Shown here piece by piece: positions 1-8,058 of a stretch of 64,000 nucleotides of DNA. Position numbers and translations under genes: made by a program. This stretch comes from Robertkochia marina (lineage in GTDB: Bacteria; Bacteroidota; Bacteroidia; Flavobacteriales; Flavobacteriaceae), in contig NZ_SSMC01000003.1 of NCBI RefSeq assembly GCF_004799345.1, forward strand, positions 620,001 through 684,000, given 5' to 3'. How positions within the stretch are numbered: the stretch's first letter is position 1; the number at the start of each line of letters is the position of its first letter. The notes beneath the pieces are model-generated. The model had not been told where the DNA came from and did no database searches. It saw only the letters and a list, made by a program, of their open reading frames with translations.

Positions 1-758
1 CTGTAAGCCAGTACCTGCTGCCTTTATTTGAAGGCCTTAGCGAATCGACCCTGATCATCATAGAACGCGCCGCCTGGTGGCTTCACATTATCGGGATCCT
101 GATATTTTTGAACTACTTGTATTTCTCTAAACACCTGCACATTCTGCTGGCCTTCCCTAATACCTGGTATGCCAACCTGAATCCCAAAGGGCAATTCAAC
201 AATCTGGAATCGGTGACCAAGGAAGTGCAGTTAATGATGGATCCGAATGCCGATCCTTTTGCCGCGCCGGAAGCAGGAGATGATGAAGGTGAGCCGGAGA
301 AATTCGGTGCCTCTGATGTTTTAGACCTGAACAGGGTGCAATTGCTTAACGCCTATACCTGTACAGAGTGCGGTCGTTGTACCAGTGAATGTCCGGCTAA
401 CCAAACCGGGAAAAAATTAAGTCCGCGTAAGATCATGATGGATACCCGCGACCGATTGGAGGAAGTAGGTAAGAACATCGATGCGAATAAAGGGGAGTTC
501 AAGGAAGATGGAAAGCAACTGCTTGACGATTATATATCCCGTGAGGAGTTGTGGGCGTGTACCTCTTGTAACGCCTGTGTAGAGGCTTGTCCGGTGAGTA
601 TCGATCCGTTATCGATCATTATGGATATGAGAAGATACCTGGTCATGGAGCAATCGGCAGCCCCTGCAGAATTGAATAATATGATGTCGAATATTGAGAA
701 TAATGGCGCGCCATGGCCGTTTAACCAAATGGACAGGCTGAACTGGAAAGATGAATAA
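1..758 (+). CDS. (Fe-S)-binding protein, 5' truncated by window edge
   Basis: The reading frame is open from the left edge (first full codon at base 3), so the N-terminus lies outside the window. The visible part starts with a hydrophobic segment (bases 45-110) that looks like the end of a membrane domain, then a soluble domain with two ferredoxin-like clusters: CTECGRCTSECP near bases 358-393 and CTSCNACVEACP near 559-594. This fits the Bacteroidota HdrC/GlpC-like membrane Fe-S proteins that pass electrons between quinones and a CCG-domain partner. That partner is probably the gene at 1276-2067, one gene downstream. The family assignment is secure; the electron donor and acceptor are not known from sequence. 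Confidence 0.88.
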   Translation, partial: VSQYLLPLFEGLSESTLIIIERAAWWLHIIGILIFLNYLYFSKHLHILLAFPNTWYANLNPKGQFNNLESVTKEVQLMMDPNADPFAAPEAGDDEGEPEKFGASDVLDLNRVQLLNAYTCTECGRCTSECPANQTGKKLSPRKIMMDTRDRLEEVGKNIDANKGEFKEDGKQLLDDYISREELWACTSCNACVEACPVSIDPLSIIMDMRRYLVMEQSAAPAELNNMMSNIENNGAPWPFNQMDRLNWKDE

Positions 759-782
759 CCCAAATAATCAAAAGCATAAATT

Positions 783-1229
783 ATGAAAAAGGAAGAAGTA
801 ACCAAGATCCTTCAGGCGAAGCTCGAAGCAGGAGAACATGTAAGTCCGGTGCTTCCTGAAGGTATCAAGAACTATCTTATCGATATAGACGGAACCATTT
901 GTGACGATATCCCTAACGAAGAGCCGGAAAGAATGGCTACCGCCGAGTTATATCCGGATGCGTTGAAAACACTGAACAAATGGTATGAAGAAGGACACAT
1001 TATTTATTTCTTTACCTCTCGTACGGAAGAGCACAGGGAAGTTACCGAAGAATGGTTAAAGCGTCACGGGTTCAAATACCACGGAATGGTCATGGGCAAA
1101 CCAAGAGGAGGAAACTACCATTGGGTAGATAACCACCTGGTAAAAGCCACCCGATATAATGGTAAGTTTACAGACCTGGTGGAGAAAGAGGTGACCATAC
1201 AGGTGTTTGACGACGGACAACACGATTAA
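783..1229 (+). CDS. HAD-superfamily small phosphatase-like protein
   Basis: A 148-residue protein with HAD motif I LIDIDGTICDD near residues 32-42 (two aspartates two residues apart), a motif II-like FTSR near residue 80, and a conserved GKPRGGNYHWVDNH segment around residues 105-118 that may carry motif III/IV residues. It has no cap domain and is short for a HAD enzyme. Relatives in flavobacteria are sometimes labelled phosphoheptose isomerase, but nothing here resembles the SIS fold of GmhA, so I do not use that name. It lies 24 bp after the Fe-S gene and 46 bp before the next Fe-S gene, in the same direction, so it is probably cotranscribed. The substrate is unknown. Confidence 0.8.
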   Translation: MKKEEVTKILQAKLEAGEHVSPVLPEGIKNYLIDIDGTICDDIPNEEPERMATAELYPDALKTLNKWYEEGHIIYFFTSRTEEHREVTEEWLKRHGFKYHGMVMGKPRGGNYHWVDNHLVKATRYNGKFTDLVEKEVTIQVFDDGQHD

Positions 1230-1275
1230 TACAATAATTCTTCCCGAAAGGGACCAAATTTTTTAAAATATTGCT

Positions 1276-2067
1276 ATGAGTGAAGCTATTAAAGTTCCTA
1301 CGATGGCCGAGATGATGGCTGCCGGTAAATCTCCTGAAGTATTGTTTTGGGTAGGATGTGCAGGTAGTTTTGACGATCGTGCAAAAAAGATCACCAAGGC
1401 CTTTGTACGTATTCTTAATAAAGCCGGAGTAGAATTTGCCGTATTAGGCGCAGAAGAAAGCTGTACAGGAGATCCTGCCAAACGAGCCGGGAATGAATTC
1501 TTGTTTCAAATGCAGGCCATGACCAATATCGAGGTGATGAACGCCTATGAAATAAAGAAAGTGGTTACTGCCTGTCCTCATTGCTTTAATACCCTTAAAA
1601 ATGAATATCCTTCTTTGGGCGGTGACTATGAGGTGGTGCATCACACCCAGTTTTTAAAGTCGCTGTTGGAAGACGGACGACTCACCATAGAAGGCGGAAA
1701 ATTCAAGGGCAAGCGTATCACCTTTCACGACCCCTGCTATTTGGGGCGTGCCAATAACGTATACGAAGCTCCCCGTGACCTGATCAAAAAGCTGGATGCC
1801 GAATTGGTGGAGATGAAGAACTGCCGTAAAAAAGGCCTTTGTTGCGGAGCCGGAGGTGCACAAATGTTCAAGGAGCCGGAAAAAGGAAATAAGGATGTGA
1901 ATATAGAGCGTACAGAGCAGGCCCTGGAAACCAAGCCGGATATTGTTGCCGCCGGTTGTCCGTTCTGTAATACCATGCTTACCGATGGTGTAAAGGGTAA
2001 AGAGAAAGAAGATGAAATTGAGGTACTGGATGTGGCGGAATTGATCGCAAATGCCCAAGACCTATAA
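1276..2067 (+). CDS. CCG-domain (Fe-S)-binding protein (HdrB/LutA/GlpC-C-like)
   Basis: A 263-residue protein with the cysteine-rich CCG signature used to bind a non-cubane [4Fe-4S] cluster. First repeat: ACPHCFNTLKNEYP near residues 98-111. Second repeat: HDPCYLG near 151-157, GLCCGAGGAQMF near 187-198 and AGCPFCNTM near 227-235. In heterodisulfide reductase, lactate utilisation and glycerol-3-phosphate dehydrogenase complexes this domain is the electron-transfer or catalytic subunit working with a two-cluster ferredoxin subunit, which is what the gene at 1-758 encodes. The pair probably forms one complex. No signal peptide or membrane segment is visible, so it should be cytoplasmic or peripheral. 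Confidence 0.88.
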   Translation: MSEAIKVPTMAEMMAAGKSPEVLFWVGCAGSFDDRAKKITKAFVRILNKAGVEFAVLGAEESCTGDPAKRAGNEFLFQMQAMTNIEVMNAYEIKKVVTACPHCFNTLKNEYPSLGGDYEVVHHTQFLKSLLEDGRLTIEGGKFKGKRITFHDPCYLGRANNVYEAPRDLIKKLDAELVEMKNCRKKGLCCGAGGAQMFKEPEKGNKDVNIERTEQALETKPDIVAAGCPFCNTMLTDGVKGKEKEDEIEVLDVAELIANAQDL

Positions 2068-2082
2068 ACTGAATTTGAGTAT

Positions 2083-2568
2083 ATGTTAGTTCCTTTTGAG
2101 AGTTTACCGGAAGATGCCAGAGTATGGATTTACCAGGCTAACAGGACGTTTACAGAGGAAGAGGTTCAAAAGCTGAACGAGCAATTGGCAACCTTCCTGA
2201 AACAGTGGACCGCCCACGGAGCCGACCTGAAAGCAGGGTTTGAGATCAGGTATAAGCGTTTTATCGTGATCGCCCTTGATCAGGCTGTCAATGCAGCCAC
2301 AGGGTGCTCCATAGATGCTTCGGTACATTTTATCCAGCAACTGGAAAAAATGTATGAGGTAGATCTGTTGGATAAGATGAACGTGTCTTACAGGTCTGGA
2401 GATTATATTGCCTATAAACCTTTGGCAGATTTTAAGAAGATGGCCAAAGACAGGGCGGTATCTCAAAACACCATTGTTTTCAATAATCTGGTAAACAACA
2501 AGGAAGAATACCTGAATTATTGGGAGGTGCCGGCAAGAGACAGCTGGCATGCTAGATTTATGAATTAA
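2083..2568 (+). CDS. Conserved flavobacterial protein of unknown function
   Basis: A 161-residue soluble protein starting MLVPFESLPEDARVWIYQ, with an aromatic- and charge-rich sequence ending in DSWHARFMN. From memory, homologues in flavobacterial genomes carry the automatic name ABC transporter ATPase, but I see no Walker A (GxxGxGK[ST]), no Walker B and no LSGGQ signature, so that name is unsupported. It lies 15 bp after the CCG Fe-S gene in the same orientation and is probably in the same operon. I do not recognise a function. Confidence 0.75.
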   Translation: MLVPFESLPEDARVWIYQANRTFTEEEVQKLNEQLATFLKQWTAHGADLKAGFEIRYKRFIVIALDQAVNAATGCSIDASVHFIQQLEKMYEVDLLDKMNVSYRSGDYIAYKPLADFKKMAKDRAVSQNTIVFNNLVNNKEEYLNYWEVPARDSWHARFMN

Positions 2569-2582
2569 ACCAGGGAAACGTA

Positions 2583-2597
2583 CCCCACCAGGTGGGG
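2583..2597. other. GC-rich 15-bp palindrome between genes
   Basis: CCCCACC-A-GGTGGGG is a perfect inverted repeat with a one-base centre, lying 15 bp after the stop of the preceding gene and 45 bp before the GH3 fusion. A second run GGGTACCCCC follows at 2615-2624 and could pair alternatively with the first arms. No T-run follows, so a simple intrinsic terminator is not supported; a protein-binding site or processing hairpin is possible. Confidence 0.4.
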
Positions 2598-2641
2598 GCG
2601 AACATAGGGTACCCCCGAACCACTTAAAAACTGATGGCTGA

Positions 2642-5566
2642 ATGAAACCTACGATTTTTGCTGTACTGACATGCGTATTATCGGTTTTTACCATGATGGG
2701 TCAAACTACTGCAGATCCTTTAACTGCTGATGATCGCGGAAACCAAACGCAATGGGTAGACAGCGTTTATAACGCCATGTCTCCCGAAGAGCGGATAGGA
2801 CAGCTCTTTATGGTGCAGGCTTTTTCTGATAAAGGCCCTGAGCATGAAAAACAAATAAGTGATCTCATCGATAATTATCATATCGGAGGAATCATTTTTA
2901 CCAAAGGGGGTCCGGTACGGCAGGCGCAACTCACCAATGCCTGGCAGGAACGTTCCAAAACAAAAATGCTGATTGCCCTTGACGCGGAATGGGGATTATC
3001 CATGCGCCTGGACTCTACTTATGCATTCCCGTATAATATGGCCATGGGGGCTGTAACCGATAACTCCCTGATAGAAAAGGCGGGTGCCCGTATCGGAGAA
3101 CATAGTAAAAGATTGGGAGTTCATGTAAACTTTGCTCCCGTGGTAGATGTCAATACCAACCCCAACAATCCCATTATAGGGAATCGCTCTTTTGGGGAGA
3201 ATAAGATCAAGGTGGCCGAAAAGGCTATTGCCTATACCAAAGGACTCCAATCGGCCGGGGTGCTGGCCAATGCCAAGCATTTTCCCGGGCATGGAGATAC
3301 CGATGCCGATTCACACAAAACCTTGCCCACAGTGGCCTTTGAAAGAAGTCGCTTAGACAGCATAGAGTTATATCCATACCGAAGACTCGTTAACGAAGGC
3401 CTGGCCAGTGTTATGGTGGCCCACCTGAACGTACCTGCCCTGGAACGGAAACGGAATCTACCGACCTCCCTTTCAGAAAAAGTGGTGAACGACCTCTTGA
3501 AAAAAGAATTAGGATTTAATGGCCTGGTATTTACCGACGCTCTGGGTATGAAGGGGGTGTCTGATTATGACAAGGTAGGGAAGACCGACCTGAAAGCTTT
3601 CCTGGCCGGTAATGATGTAATATTGATGTCAGAGGATGTGGCGGTAGCCCACCCGGCATTAATGGAAGCCCTGGAAAAAGGAGAGATTACCGAGGAGCGC
3701 CTGGCCTATTCGGTAAAGAAGATCCTGCGGGCTAAATACAAGGTGGGGCTGCAAAACTACCAACCGGTTGCCTTGGAAGGCCTGGCTAAAGACCTGCATC
3801 AACCCGAGGATGATGCCCTTTTCAAGGAAATCATGGAGAATGCCATAACCCTGGTTAGAAACGACAGGCAGTTAGTGCCGGTTCGTGACCTGGAAGACCG
3901 GAAGATCGCCTATGTAAAGATGGGAGATGGTGATCACCTCCCTTTCTTAAACACCCTTAGAAAATACACCAAGGTTGATATGATCGCCTCTGATGATCTG
4001 TCGGACCTACTGGAGCGACTAAAGCCCTATGAAACGGTTATTATCGGGCATCACCGGGATACCAGTACCCCATGGAAGGCTTCCGGTTTTACCGATAAAG
4101 AAAAGACCTGGCTCTACGAGATCGCTCGTCTGAAAGATGTGATCCTCGATGTGTTTGTAAAGCCCTATGCCCTGAAAGAGTTGCAGTCCATAGGAAATAT
4201 TGAAGCCCTGCTCGTGAGTTACCAGAATGATGAACTGACGCAGGTGGCCTCTGCCGAAGCCATTTTTGGAGCGATAAGAACCAAGGGGGTGCTTCCGGTA
4301 ACCGCCAGCGAATGGCTGCCGGAAAACCTGGGGTATCAGACCAACACCTTGTCAAGACTGGGATATCATTATCCGGAGGCGGTAGGTATGGATTCCAAAC
4401 ACCTGAAAAAAGTAGATTCTGTGGTCAATCGCGCCATCAGATCGGGGGTAACGCCGAGTGCCCAGGTGCTGATAGCCAGAAGAGGAAAGGTGATCTACAA
4501 CAAGAGTTTTGGCCGCTTTGATTACGGGCAGGATGCCCAGAGAGTGGTGGATACCAATATCTACGACCTGGCATCGCTAACAAAGATCCTGGCAACCCTG
4601 CCGGTGATCATGCAGCTTACCGAGAGAGGGAAGATCTCTTTGGAATCCCGCCTTGGAGAATTGCTGCCGGAACTGAAGGGTACCAATAAGCAAGATCTGC
4701 GCCTGATAGAGGTATTATCACATTATGCACGTTTAAAGCCTTGGCTGCCATTTTATATGTATACCCTTGATGATGGGACCAAAAAGCCCAGCAAGGAATA
4801 TTACCGTCCGCGCCCGGAGGGTAAATTCAAGGTAAAGATCGCTGATGAACTCTATATGCGGGAAGATTACCAGGATTCCATTATTAAGATCATTGAAGAG
4901 AGCGACCTGCTTAAAGTAAAGCAATACCGCTATAGCGACCTGCCGTATTTTCTCTTACAGCGCTTCATAGAAAAAGAGCTGAAAATGCCATTGGACCAGG
5001 TTGTCCAAGAGGAGTTTTACCGTAAGCTGGGTATGAATTATACCACCTATAAGCCGTTAAACTATTTCAGAAAGGGAGAGATCGTTCCGTCTGAGGTAGA
5101 TGATTATTACCGCTACCAGACCCTGCAGGGTCATGTTCATGATATGGCCGCTGCCATGCTGGGGGGCGTAGGCGGACATGCCGGGTTGTTCAGTAATGCC
5201 AATGACATTGCCAAGATCATGCAGATGTACCTGCAAAAAGGCTATTATGGAGGAGACCGATTCTTTACCTCCCAAACCCTGAACAAGTTCAATACCTGTT
5301 ATTTCTGTGAAGAAGATAACAGGAGAGGGGTTGGCTTTGACAAGCCCCAACTGGGAGATAGCGGGCCTACCTGTGGGTGTGTATCCATGACCAGCTTTGG
5401 TCACAGCGGATTTACAGGCACCTATGCCTGGGCAGATCCGGAAGAAGATCTGGTGTATATCTTCTTGTCAAACAGGACCTATCCCTCTATGGAAAACAGG
5501 AAGTTGATCGAAGAAGGCACGCGTACCGTTATCCAGGAGATCATTTACGAAGCTATTATTAATTAG
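2642..5566 (+). CDS. GH3 beta-N-acetylglucosaminidase fused to serine beta-lactamase-like domain
   Basis: A 974-residue exported protein. A signal peptide covers about residues 1-21 (hydrophobic, ending MMGQ). Residues 40-390 are a GH3 NagZ-type domain, with KHFPGHGDTDADSHKTLP near 210-228, which carries the Asp/His pair typical of NagZ, and FTDALGMKG near 296-304 holding the likely nucleophile Asp. Residues 390-570 look like the GH3 C-terminal sandwich. Residues 585-965 are a class C beta-lactamase/PBP-like domain with SLTK (Ser645, Lys648), a YSD motif near 765 and GHSGFTGT near 920. The two-enzyme arrangement is common in Bacteroidota and suggests periplasmic peptidoglycan turnover, cutting GlcNAc-anhydroMurNAc links and hydrolysing a peptide or ester. 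The second activity is inferred. Confidence 0.88.
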   Translation: MKPTIFAVLTCVLSVFTMMGQTTADPLTADDRGNQTQWVDSVYNAMSPEERIGQLFMVQAFSDKGPEHEKQISDLIDNYHIGGIIFTKGGPVRQAQLTNAWQERSKTKMLIALDAEWGLSMRLDSTYAFPYNMAMGAVTDNSLIEKAGARIGEHSKRLGVHVNFAPVVDVNTNPNNPIIGNRSFGENKIKVAEKAIAYTKGLQSAGVLANAKHFPGHGDTDADSHKTLPTVAFERSRLDSIELYPYRRLVNEGLASVMVAHLNVPALERKRNLPTSLSEKVVNDLLKKELGFNGLVFTDALGMKGVSDYDKVGKTDLKAFLAGNDVILMSEDVAVAHPALMEALEKGEITEERLAYSVKKILRAKYKVGLQNYQPVALEGLAKDLHQPEDDALFKEIMENAITLVRNDRQLVPVRDLEDRKIAYVKMGDGDHLPFLNTLRKYTKVDMIASDDLSDLLERLKPYETVIIGHHRDTSTPWKASGFTDKEKTWLYEIARLKDVILDVFVKPYALKELQSIGNIEALLVSYQNDELTQVASAEAIFGAIRTKGVLPVTASEWLPENLGYQTNTLSRLGYHYPEAVGMDSKHLKKVDSVVNRAIRSGVTPSAQVLIARRGKVIYNKSFGRFDYGQDAQRVVDTNIYDLASLTKILATLPVIMQLTERGKISLESRLGELLPELKGTNKQDLRLIEVLSHYARLKPWLPFYMYTLDDGTKKPSKEYYRPRPEGKFKVKIADELYMREDYQDSIIKIIEESDLLKVKQYRYSDLPYFLLQRFIEKELKMPLDQVVQEEFYRKLGMNYTTYKPLNYFRKGEIVPSEVDDYYRYQTLQGHVHDMAAAMLGGVGGHAGLFSNANDIAKIMQMYLQKGYYGGDRFFTSQTLNKFNTCYFCEEDNRRGVGFDKPQLGDSGPTCGCVSMTSFGHSGFTGTYAWADPEEDLVYIFLSNRTYPSMENRKLIEEGTRTVIQEIIYEAIIN

Positions 5567-5646
5567 AAAGCCATTCAGAATACTTATTTTTGTTAAGCTT
5601 CTTCAAGGTTCAACCGAACAGGAAAGGGGTTTACAAAAATCAGAAT

Positions 5647-6780
5647 ATGAAAATAGGTATTGTATGTTACCCTACTTTTGGGGGTAGTGGAGTAGTGGCA
5701 ACAGAATTAGGGATGGCCTTGGCTACCCGTGGGCATGAGATCCATTTTATTACCTACAGGCAGCCCGTACGCCTGGAACTCCTTGATAAGAATATCCATT
5801 TTCATGAAGTAAACGTTCCTGAGTATCCTTTGTTTCACTACCAGCCCTATGAGCTGGCCCTGTCAAGCAAATTGGTAGACATGGTAAAAATGCATGGTAT
5901 TGAACTCCTCCACGTGCATTATGCCATACCCCATGCCTATGCAGGGTATATGGCCAAAAAGATGTTGGAAGAAGAGGGTATAAAGTTACCCATGGTAACC
6001 ACCCTTCACGGAACGGATATTACCCTGGTGGGTAAGCATCCCTTCTACAAACCTGCGGTAACTTTCAGCATCAATAAATCGGACCTGGTGACCTCTGTTT
6101 CTGAAAGCCTGCGGCAGGATACCTTTGATCATTTTGATGTAAAGCAGGAGATCCATGTAGTGCCTAACTTTATAGATAGTGAGCGCCACAAAAAACCGCC
6201 CATGGTTTGCAAACGGGAGCGGATGGCGCGCAAAGAGGAGCGTATTGTTACCCATATCAGTAACTTCAGAAAAGTGAAGCGAATTCCGGATGTGATCAAA
6301 ACTTTCTACCTGATCCAGAAAGAGGTGCCTTCCAAACTGATCATGGTAGGTGAGGGGCCCGAAAAGGAACCGGCCGAAGAGCTATGTGAAAACCTGGGGA
6401 TCGGCAATAAGGTGATCTTTGTGGGGAACAGCAACGAGGTAGATCAGATCCTTGGCTATTCTGACCTGTTCTTACTTCCATCCGAAACCGAAAGCTTCGG
6501 ACTCGCTGCCTTGGAGGCCATGGCCAACGGGGTTCCTGTGGTCTCGAGTGACACCGGCGGTATCCCCGAGGTAAACGAACACGGCTATAGCGGTTATCTC
6601 TGTGAGGTAGGCGATTGCGATGACATGGCCGAAAAGAGTCTTTCCATCTTAAGAGATCCGGCCACCCTTGAGCGTTTTAAGCAGCAGGCCATTGCCCAGG
6701 CTGCAAAATTTGATATCGACAAGGTGGTAGATATGTATGAGGCCTTGTACGAAAGGGCGTTTGCCGAGGTTTGTTTGTAG
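5647..6780 (+). CDS. bshA: N-acetyl-alpha-D-glucosaminyl L-malate synthase BshA
   Basis: A GT4-fold glycosyltransferase of 377 residues, the normal length for BshA, which joins GlcNAc from UDP-GlcNAc to L-malate in the first step of bacillithiol synthesis. The N-terminus [20 protein letters not shown] is the typical BshA nucleotide-sugar loop. [16 protein letters not shown] near residue 95 and the C-terminal [16 protein letters not shown] with the E-x7-E pattern near 283 agree. I chose the ATG at 5647 rather than an upstream TTG at 5590, because the extra 19 residues are not part of the family. No bshB or bshC is visible nearby, which is usual in flavobacteria. It is a core gene, apparently unrelated to the polysaccharide locus. 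Confidence 0.92.
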   Translation: MKIGIVCYPTFGGSGVVATELGMALATRGHEIHFITYRQPVRLELLDKNIHFHEVNVPEYPLFHYQPYELALSSKLVDMVKMHGIELLHVHYAIPHAYAGYMAKKMLEEEGIKLPMVTTLHGTDITLVGKHPFYKPAVTFSINKSDLVTSVSESLRQDTFDHFDVKQEIHVVPNFIDSERHKKPPMVCKRERMARKEERIVTHISNFRKVKRIPDVIKTFYLIQKEVPSKLIMVGEGPEKEPAEELCENLGIGNKVIFVGNSNEVDQILGYSDLFLLPSETESFGLAALEAMANGVPVVSSDTGGIPEVNEHGYSGYLCEVGDCDDMAEKSLSILRDPATLERFKQQAIAQAAKFDIDKVVDMYEALYERAFAEVCL

Positions 6781-6850
6781 GCTGCTGGAAGTTAATGAGT
6801 GAGTAATTCAGACTTCCTGTCGAGTTATTACTTCAATTTAAAGGGTATTT

Positions 6851-6880
6851 TTCTTTATTTGTCTGTCAGATAATAACTTA
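6851..6880 (+). promoter_or_regulatory. Upstream element shared with the 18380 site
   Basis: This 30-bp stretch, 20 bp before the OmpA-family start codon, matches 18380-18409 upstream of the first GT2 gene at 26 of 30 positions by hand alignment. The shared core is CTTTATTTG followed by a GA/AATA-rich half. Both copies lie just upstream of a start codon on the same strand. It may be a promoter or regulator site; neither copy gives a clean match to the flavobacterial TTTG/TAnnTTTG promoter. Confidence 0.35.
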
Positions 6881-6899
6881 GGGGTGTTATATTAGACTT

Positions 6900-8000
6900 A
6901 TGCGTACCTCAAGATCCCTCATCCTCGCATTTTTCCTAATCACCTTAGGAGCATTTTCCCAGACTAATGGCAATTTCTGGCAGGTAGGAGTAGGCTACAA
7001 TTTTGTAGATGACTCCGGACCCGGATTGAATGATTACTTCAATTTTAAAGAGATTTGGCATGCCGTACCTTATCCTTCCAGGTTAACTATTGGTTATTAC
7101 ACCCAAAGTGGTTTTGGGTATGAGGTCATTGGAACCTATAACGAATATGATGCCGGTAAGATCGTAGATGGAGGAGTTTTGCCATTTGATCAAACCTATG
7201 TGGCGGTAGACGGAAAGTTAAGCTATGACCTCAACAAACTGGTCGGACAAACCGGGTGGTTTGATCCGTATCTTATGACAGGCGCAGGCTATACCTGGAT
7301 AGGGGCGGTAGACCGCGCCACCTTTAACGCCGGTGGCGGCTTTAATCTCTGGTTTACCGAGAATTTCGGGTTTAACCTGAACTCCATGGGAAAATGGGGC
7401 TTGTTTACGGATCGCGGCACCAACCATGTGCAGCATTCTTTAGGACTCATCTTTAAATTCGGAAAGGAAGACGAACCCTTCATAGAAGAGATTCCTGATA
7501 CATTACCAACACCTACAGAAAATGAGGTAGTTGAGGAGGAAAGCCAGGTAGAAGTTCATAAAGTGCCTACTCAGGATACCATAGTACCTCCACCGCCCGT
7601 CGCACCTCAAAAATCAGAGGCCGAACTCAGACGTGAGCAAATGCTCACGGACCTTAAGGTCCTGCCCAAAGTATATTTTGCGTTTAATTCCTCCTACCTG
7701 ACTCCTGATGATAAGGCCATAGTAGACCAACTGGTAGCCTTTATGAAGGAATATGCGGAAGCTACTATAGAAGTACAGGCTCATGCCGATGCCCGGGGAA
7801 CAGACAAGTACAACACCTGGCTGGCAGAACGTCGCGCAAATCGTATTGTTGATTATGTTATCGCCAAAGGAATTGCTGCCAACCGCATCTCCGGTAAAGG
7901 GTTCGGGGAAAATAAGATCCTGAACCATTGTACGAATGATGTGACCTGCTCAGAACAAGAGCATAGGGAGAACCGGAGGACCAACTATGAATTAAATTAA
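6900..8000 (+). CDS. OmpA-family outer membrane protein
   Basis: A 366-residue outer membrane protein. Residues 1-20 are a signal peptide (hydrophobic run ending GAFSQ). Residues 25-195 look like an eight-strand beta-barrel with alternating aromatic/hydrophobic residues and the FGYEVIGTY, FGFNLNSMGKW type of strands. Residues 198-245 are a Pro/Glu-rich linker with VPPPPVAP. Residues 250-366 are the OmpA C-terminal peptidoglycan-binding domain: VYFAFNSSYLTPDDKA, then the VQAHADARGTDKYNTWLAERRA core and NRRTNYEL at the end. It ties the outer membrane to the cell wall. It stands alone between bshA and the carbamoyltransferase, with its own 119-bp upstream region. Confidence 0.9.
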   Translation: MRTSRSLILAFFLITLGAFSQTNGNFWQVGVGYNFVDDSGPGLNDYFNFKEIWHAVPYPSRLTIGYYTQSGFGYEVIGTYNEYDAGKIVDGGVLPFDQTYVAVDGKLSYDLNKLVGQTGWFDPYLMTGAGYTWIGAVDRATFNAGGGFNLWFTENFGFNLNSMGKWGLFTDRGTNHVQHSLGLIFKFGKEDEPFIEEIPDTLPTPTENEVVEEESQVEVHKVPTQDTIVPPPPVAPQKSEAELRREQMLTDLKVLPKVYFAFNSSYLTPDDKAIVDQLVAFMKEYAEATIEVQAHADARGTDKYNTWLAERRANRIVDYVIAKGIAANRISGKGFGENKILNHCTNDVTCSEQEHRENRRTNYELN

Positions 8001-8058
8001 AAAGAATAAATAAGTGGTACCCCCAAAGAACAATTATTGATATAACAAAACCTTTACT

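Noticed and set aside
2583-2624. Intrinsic terminator after the 161-residue gene
   Set aside because: The palindrome is perfect but has a one-base centre and no following T-run.
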